From Deltaproteobacteria bacterium (lineage in GTDB: Bacteria; Desulfobacterota; DSM-4660; Desulfatiglandales; B25-G16): a stretch of 23,997 bases of DNA. The stretch spans positions 1-23,997 of the forward strand of contig JAGYMO010000165.1 of assembly GCA_018400255.1 (NCBI GenBank), given 5' to 3'. The notes beneath the pieces are model-generated. The model worked only from the letters and a program-made list of their open reading frames with translations, was not told the origin of the DNA and did no database searches. Below, in pieces: positions 7,214-17,158 of the stretch. How positions within the stretch are numbered: the stretch's first letter is position 1; each line of letters begins with the position of its first letter. The translations under genes and the position numbers were made by a program.

Positions 7214-7441
7214 CTATTTTATAACGTTAATAATTCGTAAAACGAGGAAAATAACCCCCACCACCATACAGAATATGGCGCAGATCTGGGCTATAAAGAA
7301 GATGTAAAAAAGCTTTGTTTTTATGTCCGTTTCTTGTTTACTGTGCTTAATCCTCCTGCTTGGTTCACTTTTAATATTCATTATCTCCAGAAAATATGTC
7401 CATAAATTAAAGTCTGCAAAGGAAAACGATGATAAATACAT
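7214..7441 (-). CDS. Small membrane protein closing the V-ATPase operon (75 or 55 aa)
   Basis: No family is recognised. The frame opens two bases after the stop of the V-ATPase subunit D gene, so it is very likely co-transcribed. The C-terminal 33 residues form one or two hydrophobic segments (IFFIAQICAIFCMVVGVIF and onward), after a basic linker (SEPSRRIKHSKQETDIKTK). The long start gives 75 residues. An internal ATG at 7379-7381 gives 55 residues and has a GGAG three bases upstream, which is close for a ribosome-binding site. The polar N-terminus followed by a membrane hairpin suggests a small accessory protein of the ATPase membrane sector or of its assembly. That role is inferred from position only. 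Confidence 0.55.
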   Translation of the reverse strand: MYLSSFSFADFNLWTYFLEIMNIKSEPSRRIKHSKQETDIKTKLFYIFFIAQICAIFCMVVGVIFLVLRIINVIK

Positions 7442-7443
7442 GC

Positions 7444-8091
7444 CTATTGCTGTTTCTTAGCCTGCAAAGAGGCCTTAATCTTTTTTAAACGTAAAAAGCT
7501 CTCTCTTTCTATTTCCTCCATCCTCATCTCTATGTGCTTTATCGTTGCCTGTAAACGAGGGACAACAATGTATTCCAGCGCATTAACCCTTCTTTTAGTC
7601 TTTTCTACTTCGCTTGCAATTCCCCTGACAGATTCTTCAACCTCTGCAAGTTTAACAATTGAAACAAGGGTCTCTTCGAAATCTTTTGCCGTGTCGTCGA
7701 TTTTGCCATTTGTGCTAAGAAAACCGTAGCCTCTCTCGCTCATTTTCCGAACAACACTATCTGTTTTCATAATAGGGACATATACGCCCATTATATTCTT
7801 TGTTTTAACATCAAAATTTATGTCTCTAACTGCTATACGGCTTATTTGGTCAAGTTCCCTGGTTCCGATCAAAACCTCGGACAAGGATAAATTATAATAC
7901 GCGCCTTTTAGCTTTTTCTCAACGTCAGTCTTGGCATCCTTGTATTTCTTTATAACAATCATAAATTCAGAGACAAGGGCATCTCGTTTTTCCTTTAATA
8001 GCTTGTGGCCTTTCTCGGCTAGCTTCATTCTCTTTTTGAGCCTCAAAAGCTCCATTCTCGTTGGCTTCACATTTTGCAAGATATCTGCCAT
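7444..8091 (-). CDS. atpD: V/A-type ATP synthase subunit D
   Basis: Subunit D is the central rotor shaft that transmits torque between the A3B3 head and the membrane ring. The 215-residue protein is nearly all helical, with the family's N-terminal signature PTRMELLRLKKRMKLAEKG at about residues 10-28. It has a central region around YGFLSTNGKIDDTA and a C-terminal coiled-coil helix RRVNALEYIVVPRLQATIK that closes the antiparallel pair. The length is standard. The gene lies 3 bases after subunit B, and a small membrane ORF follows 2 bases later. Confidence 0.95.
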   Translation of the reverse strand: MADILQNVKPTRMELLRLKKRMKLAEKGHKLLKEKRDALVSEFMIVIKKYKDAKTDVEKKLKGAYYNLSLSEVLIGTRELDQISRIAVRDINFDVKTKNIMGVYVPIMKTDSVVRKMSERGYGFLSTNGKIDDTAKDFEETLVSIVKLAEVEESVRGIASEVEKTKRRVNALEYIVVPRLQATIKHIEMRMEEIERESFLRLKKIKASLQAKKQQ

Positions 8092-8094
8092 TAA

Positions 8095-9506
<1,412 letters not shown>

Positions 9507-9507
<1 letters not shown>

Positions 9508-11273
9508 TATTGGTTCCTCAAAGATTCAAATTCACTTTCAATGGATTTTATTAATTCCTCATATCTCTTTGAAAATTGCTGGTTTGGCTCATATTTCATG
9601 CGAGCTATCTCATCCTTTATCTTTACCCCTGTTATCCTGTTCGCGGATATGCCTAATTCAATAGCCTTTTTAACCTCTGTATAAAATTTAACAATAACTT
9701 TTAACATCAAAAATTGTTTTTCTTTAGGGCAATAGGAATCTACCTCATGATAGGCGTGTTGTTGTAAGTAATCCTCCCTGATCATTCTCGCTACCTCCAA
9801 TAGTGCCCTGTCGGCCTCCGGTAAAGCGTCTTGACCAACTAATTGAACAATTTCTTGTAACTCGGACTCCTTCTCCAAAATCGCCATCATATCGCCCCTG
9901 ATGACCATAAACTCCTTGTCGATATTTTCGTCATACCAGTTTCTAACAAAATCAAGATAAAGTGAGTAACTTGTGAGCCAATTAATCGCGGGAAAATGTC
10001 TTCTGTCCGCCAAATTGGTATCTAATGCCCAGAATGAGCTTACAACCCTCAGTGTGTTTTGTGAAACCGGTTCGGAAAAATCGCCTCCAGGTGGTGACAC
10101 AGCGCCTATAATAGAAACAGAACCCATTCTCTTTTCACTACCTGCTGTCAATACACGTCCGGCCCTCTCATAAAAATCAGCGAGCTTAGTTCCCAAATAG
10201 GCTGGGAATCCCTCTTCCCCGGGCATCTCTTCCAGTCTACCCGAAATTTCTCTCAGGGCCTCGGCCCACCTTGATGAAGAATCAGCCATCAAGGCCACAT
10301 CGTATCCCATATCTCTGTAGTATTCAGCAATAGTCACTCCTGTGTAAATAGATGCCTCTCGTGCAGCAACAGGCATATTTGATGTGTTCGCTATCAAGGT
10401 AGACCTCTCCATCAATTTTTCGCCTGTGTTTGGATCATCTAATTGTGGAAATGTCATCAAAACCTCTGTCATTTCATTTCCCCTCTCACCGCAACCTACA
10501 TAAACGACTACTTGAGAATCTGCCCATTTTGCCAACTGATGCTGGCTAACTGTTTTACCCGTTCCAAAGCCCCCAGGTATCGCCGCTGTGCCCCCCTTTG
10601 CTATGGGAAAAAACGTATCATATATTCTCTGCCCTGTCAGAAGAGGCTCTTTCGGGTCCAGCTTCTCCTTGAAGGGGCGACCTATTCTCACAGGCCATTT
10701 CTGTTTCATTGTCAGCTCGACTTTATCCCCATTGTCATCAAGGACAGCTATAACCTCATTAACTGTAAAAGCACCACTTTTAATTTCCGCTACCTTTCCT
10801 TTTTTCCCAGGCGGCACCATTATCTTGTGGGCTATAACCTTCGATTCATCAACCTCTCCTAAAAAATCCCCGCCTTGCAATTCATCGCCTTCCTTTGCTA
10901 TAGGCCTAAAGTCCCATTTTTTCTCTGGATCCAGGCTAGGCACATCAATTCCCCTGCCTATAAAGTCACCTGATTTCTCTTTAATTGCAAGCAAAGGACG
11001 TTGAATGCCGTCATAGAAATTTGTTATAATCCCCGGTCCAAGTTCAACTGACAGCGGGGCGCCTGTCCTTATAACATCTTCGCCAGGCTTTAGCCCTGTA
11101 GTATCTTCATATACCTGGATATAGGCCAAATCCTCAATTAATTTAATTGTCTCTCCCATTAAACCTTCATTGCCTACCCTAACAACCTCGTACATCTCAC
11201 AGCCTCTCATGCCTTTGGCTATTACAAGGGGGCCGGCAACGCTCTTAATCTTGCCTTTGTTATAGTCTGTCAT
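9507..11273 (-). CDS. atpA: V/A-type ATP synthase catalytic subunit A
   Basis: This is the catalytic subunit that hydrolyses or makes ATP. The 588-residue protein keeps the Walker A motif GGFGTGKT at 234-241. The segment CGERGNE contains the catalytic Glu (263), and ALMADSSSRW (327-336) is the Walker B region. VSPPGGDFSEPVSQNT is diagnostic of the A subunit. The large non-homologous insertion that separates A subunits from F1-beta lies at about residues 110-195 (PSLDPEKKWDFRP onward). The start follows the subunit F gene by 10 bases. Length and motifs indicate an intact enzyme. Confidence 0.97.
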
Positions 11274-11283
11274 AATTTCCTCG

Positions 11284-11607
11284 CTACGCTATTTCAAATC
11301 CAACGGTTCTTTTGATAAGCTCTCTCATAGGGTCAATTTTATCGGACAAAGGGCCTTTGACGTCTGGAATTTCCAAAATGATGGGCATTATGCCTTTTTT
11401 AAATTTATTCGCCTCTTCTAATTCATCCTTTAATTCCTGATAACCTCTTTCCGTAACCATTAAAATACCTATACCATCATTAAATAAACCTTTTATTTTC
11501 TCCCGTGCGGCCTTACCTTTAATCTCATCAGTAAGAAAGGCTTTTCTAACACCTGCAAGCCTAAAGCCGTGTACAGTATGTATATCTCCGATAAGGGCTA
11601 TTTCCAT
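11284..11607 (-). CDS. atpF: V/A-type ATP synthase subunit F
   Basis: Subunit F is a small cytoplasmic protein that binds subunit D in the central stalk. The 107-residue protein opens with the family signature IALIGDIHTVHGFRLAGV (residues 3-20) and has the usual alternating beta/alpha Rossmann-like fold. The segment GIGILMVTERGYQEL is also typical. A C-terminal helix ends in IDPMRELIKRTVGFEIA. Its ATG overlaps the subunit C stop by one base (TAATG). Confidence 0.94.
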   Translation of the reverse strand: MEIALIGDIHTVHGFRLAGVRKAFLTDEIKGKAAREKIKGLFNDGIGILMVTERGYQELKDELEEANKFKKGIMPIILEIPDVKGPLSDKIDPMRELIKRTVGFEIA

Positions 11608-12647
11608 TATTTCCTCATTACTAATTCTCTTATGCTCTCTCTATCCAAATCTACCCCTGTGGCCCTAATAACAGCCAAAAGGTTCTGAATCTCAACATCC
11701 TTAGATATTAAGAATCCTATAAGAGGGCCCGCCCCGAAAGGCTTTTTCTTTCTAATATCATCTGCCTTTTTTGTTACTAATCTATCAAGCATATCTTCAA
11801 AGAACAGAACAGACCCTGTATTTTCGTACTCTTGTTCAACGCTTGTGAGAGGCTCAAAATATGCCGTGCCTTCTAATAAGGCTATAATGCCTGAAATATT
11901 CTCTTCATCAAAAACCGGCAAAATTTCATTTAACAGCGGGCATTCAGGTATCAGAAAAGCATGTATATCCTCTAAGGTCATCTTGTTGCTTTTCGCCCTC
12001 AGAATAATTTTTAAATTTTGGACCTCGACACACCTCTCAATATACTCTTTAAAGTCCTTAATACGATTACCTTTTAGAGTAGTCTGCCATAAATACGTCC
12101 AATAAATTTTATCTATTGCAGATTCTAAGTAATACAGGTTTTTCGTCTCATTATATTTTGGCATGCTATCGCTCAAAGCGCTGTACGGGGTATTTTCTAA
12201 AAGGGCAACAAAGTCTTCTATTCCTTCTGCGTCTGCAAGGCTAGAGAGAAGATTTGATCCAATCTCACCGCCTTCTATCAGAGAGTCCATGATTTGCTCT
12301 TTTCCGAAGCCACCATGTATGCCTCTCATAATAGACCTTAAATTAATAATGTCCCACTTTCTAAGGATAAAATCTTTTAATTGCTGCGCCCCTTTAGGTA
12401 TAATGTTCGCTATTTCTCTACCCGAATCGGAATATTCTTCTAAAACCGCCTTTTCCAACTCAATTGCATCATTCAACGAACCTTCAGACAGATAAGGAAA
12501 ATAATCCGTTCCCTCTAATAAAGATACTATTTCCCCAATTGACGCACAGCCCCACAAATCATCCCATTTATGGGAGGATAAAAACTTACCCTCTTTTGCC
12601 ATTACCTTTGCGTTTACATAGAGGTATGAAAGAGCTTCTCTAATCAT
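11607..12647 (-). CDS. atpC: V/A-type ATP synthase subunit C
   Basis: Subunit C (also called d) is the funnel-shaped all-helical socket that joins the central shaft to the membrane rotor ring. The 346-residue protein is helical throughout, with the family's three repeated modules. The modules show the repeating signature of small helices ending in LLEGTxYF/Y (LLEGTDYFPYL near residue 43 and LLEGTAYFEPL near 260). The C-terminal segment GPLIGFLISKDVEIQNLLAVIRA precedes the usual final helix. Its ATG overlaps the subunit E stop by four bases (ATGA). Confidence 0.93.
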   Translation of the reverse strand: MIREALSYLYVNAKVMAKEGKFLSSHKWDDLWGCASIGEIVSLLEGTDYFPYLSEGSLNDAIELEKAVLEEYSDSGREIANIIPKGAQQLKDFILRKWDIINLRSIMRGIHGGFGKEQIMDSLIEGGEIGSNLLSSLADAEGIEDFVALLENTPYSALSDSMPKYNETKNLYYLESAIDKIYWTYLWQTTLKGNRIKDFKEYIERCVEVQNLKIILRAKSNKMTLEDIHAFLIPECPLLNEILPVFDEENISGIIALLEGTAYFEPLTSVEQEYENTGSVLFFEDMLDRLVTKKADDIRKKKPFGAGPLIGFLISKDVEIQNLLAVIRATGVDLDRESIRELVMRK

Positions 12648-13294
12648 ATATTTTCCCCGAAAAGAATCTTTGCAACGTCTACCCTGATGCTCTCTCTTAG
12701 CCTGTTAAGTCTTGTCTCAAGGCTATTGTCAACCTCGACGGCCTTCTCCGTGTCCCTAACGACCACTCCCCCTAAAAACGTCGTTGGCTCTTTGGATAAA
12801 GATAAATGTACATCCCTTCCAGCCCTCTCTTTAACCAAATTCCTCGCTTCTTCTAACATGGCATTAGTAAATGTTTTTGAGTCGTCTTTATTTAGGGCCA
12901 GTTCCAGGTTATCACCATCCAAAATTTCTGAGCCAGATGCTATCAGGTCAAACAGTATATCCTTATAAACAAACTTATCCTGTTTACCGTTCTCTGCCAA
13001 TTTCCTTAAGACATCTTTAGCCTCATCAAATGATTTAGAAATCGCCTTCTCCTGAGAGTCCATCATCTTTCTTCTAACCTGAATTTTGATTTCGGCAAGT
13101 ATTCTTTGCCCCTCAAGAGATGCCGACCTTTTAGCATTCGATAAGGCCTTTTCTGACTCGACCTCTGCCTCCTGGTTGGCTAAGTTCCTTATGTTTTCTG
13201 CTTCCTCCCGTGCCTTAGATAGAAGCTCAGAAATTTCGTTTTCTGCCTTTGTCTCTATATGGGCTATAATATTCTCAACCCCTTTATCCGACAT
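12644..13294 (-). CDS. atpE: V/A-type ATP synthase subunit E
   Basis: Subunit E forms the peripheral stalk with subunit G/H, holding the head against rotation. The 216-residue protein has a long charged N-terminal helix (about 1-100) that pairs with G/H, and a C-terminal globular domain. That domain includes GGVVVRDTEKAVEVDNSLETRL, read here in parts: GGVVVRD near residue 175 and VDNSLETRL near 188. Those segments are the family hallmark. The gene begins 42 bases after the rotor-ring gene and overlaps subunit C by four bases. Confidence 0.93.
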   Translation of the reverse strand: MSDKGVENIIAHIETKAENEISELLSKAREEAENIRNLANQEAEVESEKALSNAKRSASLEGQRILAEIKIQVRRKMMDSQEKAISKSFDEAKDVLRKLAENGKQDKFVYKDILFDLIASGSEILDGDNLELALNKDDSKTFTNAMLEEARNLVKERAGRDVHLSLSKEPTTFLGGVVVRDTEKAVEVDNSLETRLNRLRESIRVDVAKILFGENI

Positions 13295-13336
13295 GATTCT
13301 CCTCTATCAAATAGAATATGTTGTAATATGTTTTCT

Positions 13337-13822
13337 TTAAGCGCCCATAATTTTGGTGCCGACAAAAATCAGGATGGCTATAAGAAGGCCAAAGATTGCG
13401 AAGGTTTCTGCCATAACAGCAAGCACAACAGCCTGTCCAAACGTCTCCGCCCTTTTTGCTACAGCACCCATGCCGCTTGCAGCAATGGCCCCCTGGGCTA
13501 TAGCGGTAACACTACTTAAAGCAATAACTATTCCTCCGCTAAGAGCGGCATATCCCATGCCTACCGGAATTTCTTTTGCTGCGCCTCCGAGCACGCCTAC
13601 GCCTATCAATATCAATACAGAACCTAAAAACCCATAAATACCCTGGGTCTGCGGGAGGGCCTGAAGCACCAGGACGGGACCAAACTTTTTAGGATCCTCT
13701 GATATTACGCCTGCTCCTGCTATCCCTGCCAAGCCGACTCCGATTCCAGAGCTAATAGCAGCAACCCCCATAGAAACTGCTGCACCCATTAATGCCAACA
13801 CTAACCCAACTGTTAGTTCCAT
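13337..13822 (-). CDS. atpK: V-type ATPase rotor ring subunit K, Na+-binding type
   Basis: Subunit K assembles into the membrane rotor ring that carries the coupling ion. The 161-residue protein has four membrane helices, a duplicated hairpin like Enterococcus hirae NtpK. The sodium ligands of NtpK all have counterparts: Leu56, Thr59 and Gln60 in ALPQTQG, Gln110 in AIAQG, and the ion-carrying Glu139 in MAETFAIFG. The first hairpin lacks the carboxylate, as in the E. hirae ring, so there is one ion site per four helices. This set predicts Na+ rather than H+ transport. Family knowledge is from memory. Signal peptide and truncation are absent, and length matches NtpK (156 residues). Confidence 0.95.
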   Translation of the reverse strand: MELTVGLVLALMGAAVSMGVAAISSGIGVGLAGIAGAGVISEDPKKFGPVLVLQALPQTQGIYGFLGSVLILIGVGVLGGAAKEIPVGMGYAALSGGIVIALSSVTAIAQGAIAASGMGAVAKRAETFGQAVVLAVMAETFAIFGLLIAILIFVGTKIMGA

Positions 13823-13838
13823 AAATACTCCTCCCTCT

Positions 13839-15785
13839 TTATTTAATCTCTAATGTTTCAAATTGTTTGTTAAGCGGTGAAAACTCAGCCCCGCCGCTTT
13901 GATAAAACTTTGTAAAAAATTCTACATAATGAAGCCTTAATCCATGCACAAAGCCCCCCATTGCATTAATGACAAAATTAAATATGTGTCCACCTAAGAA
14001 TACAATAACCGCAAAAACTATCCCTATAAAGCCAACAGCCCAAAGCATTGAAGAAAGAACATTAACTGTCATGGCAATTCCTGTTGTGCACAAACCTAAG
14101 GCCATAAGCCGTGCATAAGAAAGAATATCGCCCATATATCCGGTTACCTGAAACATGGACATAGCCTTGTGGCCGTATAAAAGCAACAAAAGGGAGATAA
14201 TAATAAATAAGTAGCCAAGAATTTGGTATCCTAAGATATAGAAAAAAATGCCCGGCTGCGCAAACAAAAACCATAGGTTTTCACCTATTGCGTGCCGGAT
14301 TCTTCCTCTCTTAAAGTTGTCTATAATCTGTATAAACACACCAATATTTACATGGAGCAGTCCAATAGATAATGCTATTACAAGAAAGGCGGTCACTTGT
14401 ACCATGGGATCAAACAGTTGAACAGGCTGTAAAAATGAAAGCTTGAGCCCAAAATCTCCCAGCCAACCCCCTGTTAAACCACCTATAATAAATGTTGCGA
14501 CACCTGATGATGCTACGATGATGCCTCCGTCTTTGACAAATGTGTTATATTTGCCGCCTCCTCGTATCAAGAAAAAACCCAAGAAAAAGGCCATTACCCC
14601 ATAAATAGCATCTGTAAGCATGATCGAAAAGAATAGAAGAAAACCAGGAACAATAAATAGTGTTGGGTCAACACCATTATAAGTAGGGAGACCATAAAGT
14701 CGAGTTAGAAGCTCAAAGCTGCGCACGAACTTAGGGTTTTTCAGTTGAACAGGAACCTCATCGCCATCCTCAGGGTCTGATGTCTCTATAACGCACGCAT
14801 TGTTGCTGGTATCTTTAACTTCCTCGACAGTTTTAGCCTCCATATCTATTGGGACCCACCCCTCTATTACTACTGCGTTTTCCATGCGGGCAAATTTAAT
14901 TTGAGCGTCCCGTCTCTGTCTTTCAGCTATCAAAAGCTCTTGGCAAATTTTAAGGCTGTCTTTCCACTTAATAGAAATTTCTTTTAGCAGTGTCTCTTTC
15001 GCTGCCCTATCTTGAGCTAAGCGATTCAGTTTCTTGTTTATAGAGTCAATTGCCTGGTTTGGTGTTCCTTCTAAGCCCTTTATGTCGATTCTCTCCCAGT
15101 TCAGACGCCGAAGGTTTGTTAAAATTGACAGGGTTTCTTCCTTTAAACATACCAGCACCAGCAATGATCTATTATCAGATGTTCCTCTGGTTCCGAGATA
15201 GAACCTGTTGTTGGTCAATTCCTTCAGGCGCTCATGTATTTTTTCCAGAAATTCGTTCGGTGCAATTCCTAAGATAACAGAGCAATAATCAGATTCCCCG
15301 ACGTCACTTAAGTCTATATCTAAAGAACTAATAAGGTTTAGGGACTTCATGGCCTTTTCTAACTCGGTAATTTCTTCGGAGATTTGTTCTAAGGCACTGA
15401 CCGGCGTGTCTATTTCTGCCTCAATTTTTTCTAAGACAACGTTAACATGCTCTAACAGTTCATCGCCGTAAATCTCCCTTGTCTCAATCCTTTTTGGAGG
15501 CGACGGCGAGAAAATTCCCTTTATAAAACCCTCTTTCTTATCCGTATCATACCTTTCAAAAAGATCCAGATATCTATTAACAGCAATATTTTGAGCGGCG
15601 ATGTTTCTAACGGTTGAGGAGGGCGGCTGCGGATTCAACAAATCTTTAAAAACCGGATCCGTTAATTTTTCCGTAAAATCTGTAAGGTGAACCGTCCCCA
15701 GGTCTTGCAACTTCTTTATCAGCTGATACCTGTATGCCTCTAAAGCGAGTATCTGTATCTTTTTCATTCGTGTTGGTCGTAGCAT
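13839..15785 (-). CDS. atpI: V/A-type ATP synthase membrane stator subunit I
   Basis: Subunit I (subunit a) forms the ion path beside the rotor ring. The 648-residue protein has a cytoplasmic N-terminal half (about 1-370) with two helical bundles and small alpha/beta lobes, then about eight membrane helices. PTYNGVDPTLF (367-377) marks the junction. The essential Arg is Arg559 in LSYARLMALGL (555-565). The last helix pair carries HGLRLHYVEFFTKFY (614-628), the conserved end of the family. It sits 4 bases after the G/H gene and 16 before K. No missing conserved residue was found. Confidence 0.96.
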   Translation of the reverse strand: MLRPTRMKKIQILALEAYRYQLIKKLQDLGTVHLTDFTEKLTDPVFKDLLNPQPPSSTVRNIAAQNIAVNRYLDLFERYDTDKKEGFIKGIFSPSPPKRIETREIYGDELLEHVNVVLEKIEAEIDTPVSALEQISEEITELEKAMKSLNLISSLDIDLSDVGESDYCSVILGIAPNEFLEKIHERLKELTNNRFYLGTRGTSDNRSLLVLVCLKEETLSILTNLRRLNWERIDIKGLEGTPNQAIDSINKKLNRLAQDRAAKETLLKEISIKWKDSLKICQELLIAERQRRDAQIKFARMENAVVIEGWVPIDMEAKTVEEVKDTSNNACVIETSDPEDGDEVPVQLKNPKFVRSFELLTRLYGLPTYNGVDPTLFIVPGFLLFFSIMLTDAIYGVMAFFLGFFLIRGGGKYNTFVKDGGIIVASSGVATFIIGGLTGGWLGDFGLKLSFLQPVQLFDPMVQVTAFLVIALSIGLLHVNIGVFIQIIDNFKRGRIRHAIGENLWFLFAQPGIFFYILGYQILGYLFIIISLLLLLYGHKAMSMFQVTGYMGDILSYARLMALGLCTTGIAMTVNVLSSMLWAVGFIGIVFAVIVFLGGHIFNFVINAMGGFVHGLRLHYVEFFTKFYQSGGAEFSPLNKQFETLEIK

Positions 15786-15789
15786 GGTT

Positions 15790-16101
15790 CTAATCCAATA
15801 CTGAATGTAAAATAAATTCTGTAGCCTTTTCTGTATTTTTTACAGCATCTTTTTCAAGGTCGTGGATCTGTTTTTCCCAATCATCCGCAACAGACTTGCC
15901 ATTGTTTTTCGCTTCTTCAACCGCATCACTTATCATCTTGTCCGCACGGGCTTTAGCGGCTTGTCTCTTCTCTGTTGCTATCTTTTCCGCATCTTTTTTG
16001 GCATCCTCGACTATTTTAGCTGCCTCTTTTTTGGCATCCTCTATTCTTTTTATTATGTCTGTCTCTGTCTTCTTTATCTTCTGTAATGATTCCAAAATCA
16101 T
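15790..16101 (-). CDS. atpH: V/A-type ATP synthase subunit G/H (peripheral stalk)
   Basis: This is the short coiled-coil partner of subunit E in the peripheral stalk. The 103-residue protein is one long helix with a Lys/Ala/Glu-rich heptad pattern (IEDAKKEAAKIVEDAKKDAE), no membrane segment, and a distinctive C-terminus ending in FILHSVLD. It is the first gene of the ATPase operon and has a good ribosome-binding site (AAGAGG, 7 bases upstream). Sequence is weakly constrained in this family, so position in the operon carries weight. Confidence 0.85.
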   Translation of the reverse strand: MILESLQKIKKTETDIIKRIEDAKKEAAKIVEDAKKDAEKIATEKRQAAKARADKMISDAVEEAKNNGKSVADDWEKQIHDLEKDAVKNTEKATEFILHSVLD

Positions 16102-16218
16102 TCTAAACCTCTTCTAAGTATCTAATAAAATATCACTTTATCGGATTGCTAAAACTCATGGCCGCGATTAAATAAGCTACTCGCTTGACCTTATATAATT
16201 TGTGATTCGGATTCTTTC

Positions 16219-16620
16219 TTATTTTAAAACTGAAATGCCTTCTATCTTTTTTGCTGCCTTGTCTGAGGGTTCTTCCTTTTTCTGCCCCAGACCTTTCATC
16301 TTGCAGTTTCCTTCAAATATCACACCGTCTTCTATAATTAACTTCGGGGTCTCTATGTTTCCGAAAAGCCTACCAGTGGCATTTATTTCTATTCTGCCTT
16401 CCGCAAAAATATTCCCTTGTACCTCCCCGTTTATTATCACGTCACCAACATGTATCTGCGCCTTTATAACAGCGCTTTCGCCTACTAATAAGGTACCGTT
16501 GGAAAAAATTTCCCCTGATAATCTTCCATCCACCCTAACCATACCCGTAAAGGAAAATTTGCCCTCAAATTCAGTATCTTTTCCTAAAAAGGCATTTATT
16601 TCTGTTTTTGACTTTTTCAT
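16219..16620 (-). CDS. Bactofilin (polymer-forming cytoskeletal protein)
   Basis: Bactofilins form nucleotide-free filaments on the inner face of the membrane and place cell-wall or envelope enzymes. The 133-residue protein has a short N-terminal tail, then a right-handed beta-helix of repeated hydrophobic/Gly turns from about residue 8 to 112. The turns run through FEGKFSFTGMVRVDGRLSG, GTLLVGESAVIKAQIHVGD, VIINGEVQGNIFAEGRIEI, and RLFGNIETPKLIIEDGVIF. A Lys-rich tail follows. No membrane segment is present. The gene is co-oriented with, and 117 bases upstream of, the V-ATPase operon. The start has no visible ribosome-binding site, but the family N-terminus needs this ATG. Confidence 0.9.
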   Translation of the reverse strand: MKKSKTEINAFLGKDTEFEGKFSFTGMVRVDGRLSGEIFSNGTLLVGESAVIKAQIHVGDVIINGEVQGNIFAEGRIEINATGRLFGNIETPKLIIEDGVIFEGNCKMKGLGQKKEEPSDKAAKKIEGISVLK

Positions 16621-16977
16621 TAAAATATTTTAATCTATAGTATTTAACAGCGGCTTAATACCACGACATTATAATAAATTGCAAGCAAAAATATATTTTT
16701 GTCATAATTTTTTATTGAATAATTAGACTCTATACAATTTTACAGTGTAGTAAAACATCAAAGCATTCCAAAAATCAGCGGAAATAGCCTCTGACAATAT
16801 TTTCATTTATTTAATTGGAAGCAGCAACAAGAATGCTTCAGTAGAAAAATTATTTTTTTATTAAAGCGTCAAAATTTACCAAGTTAGATAAATAACTCTT
16901 TTATCTTGACAACAGGGGCATGCTATGATTAGAAAACAAATAAACTTAAACTAATAATATTAAAAAGGGTTTTCCTT
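16621..16977. other. Divergent spacer between bactofilin and rpmH
   Basis: A 357-base, very AT-rich spacer between two divergently transcribed blocks. It holds two perfect palindromes: TAAAATATTTTA (16621-16632), directly before the bactofilin ATG, and CAAAAATATATTTTTG (16686-16701). A TATAAT reads on the minus strand near 16670, with no good partner. I searched for DnaA boxes (TTATCCACA and close variants) on both strands and saw none, so there is no support for an origin here. Confidence 0.5.
16906..16935 (+). promoter_or_regulatory. Probable rpmH promoter
   Basis: A perfect -35 box TTGACA lies at 16906-16911. The best -10 at normal distance is TAGAAA (18-base spacing, 16930-16935). A better-looking TGCTATGAT extended -10 (16921-16929) is only 12 bases after the -35 box, so it would have to act on its own. 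Confidence 0.5.
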
Positions 16978-17112
16978 ATGAAGAGAACATTTCAGCCAAG
17001 CAATTTAAAAAGGGCTCGTAAACATGGATTTCACGAACGGATGAGCAGTAAGGCCGGAAGAAATGTGTTAAAAAGAAGACGGGCTAAAGGAAGAAAGAGA
17101 TTATCCGCCTAA
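16978..17112 (+). CDS. rpmH: Ribosomal protein bL34
   Basis: bL34 is a small basic protein of the large ribosomal subunit. The 44-residue sequence begins MKRTFQPSNLKRARKHGF and ends KRRRAKGRKRLSA, which is the classical L34 pattern, including the conserved GF and RRRAKGR segments. It starts the rpmH-rnpA-yidD-yidC-jag-mnmE block that is conserved across bacteria. A GGGTTTTCCTT tract lies before the ATG, with an AAAGGG ribosome-binding site about 10 bases upstream. Confidence 0.97.
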   Translation: MKRTFQPSNLKRARKHGFHERMSSKAGRNVLKRRRAKGRKRLSA

Positions 17113-17158
17113 CAATCAATTAGGTGGTCTTTTTTAGAAATATTTATTTATCATTTTT

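Noticed and set aside
10443..11004. Two + strand frames of 138-139 codons opposite V-ATPase subunit A
   Set aside because: Both are antisense to the conserved catalytic subunit and show no domain pattern or ribosome-binding site.
16202..16633. 143-codon + strand frame opposite the bactofilin gene
   Set aside because: The bactofilin beta-helix repeats on the minus strand are clear, and the opposite frame is a by-product of that repeat pattern.
16621..17158. Possible chromosome replication origin beside rpmH
   Set aside because: rpmH and rnpA often lie near oriC with dnaA, but no DnaA box (TTATCCACA or close variant) is seen on either strand and dnaA is absent.
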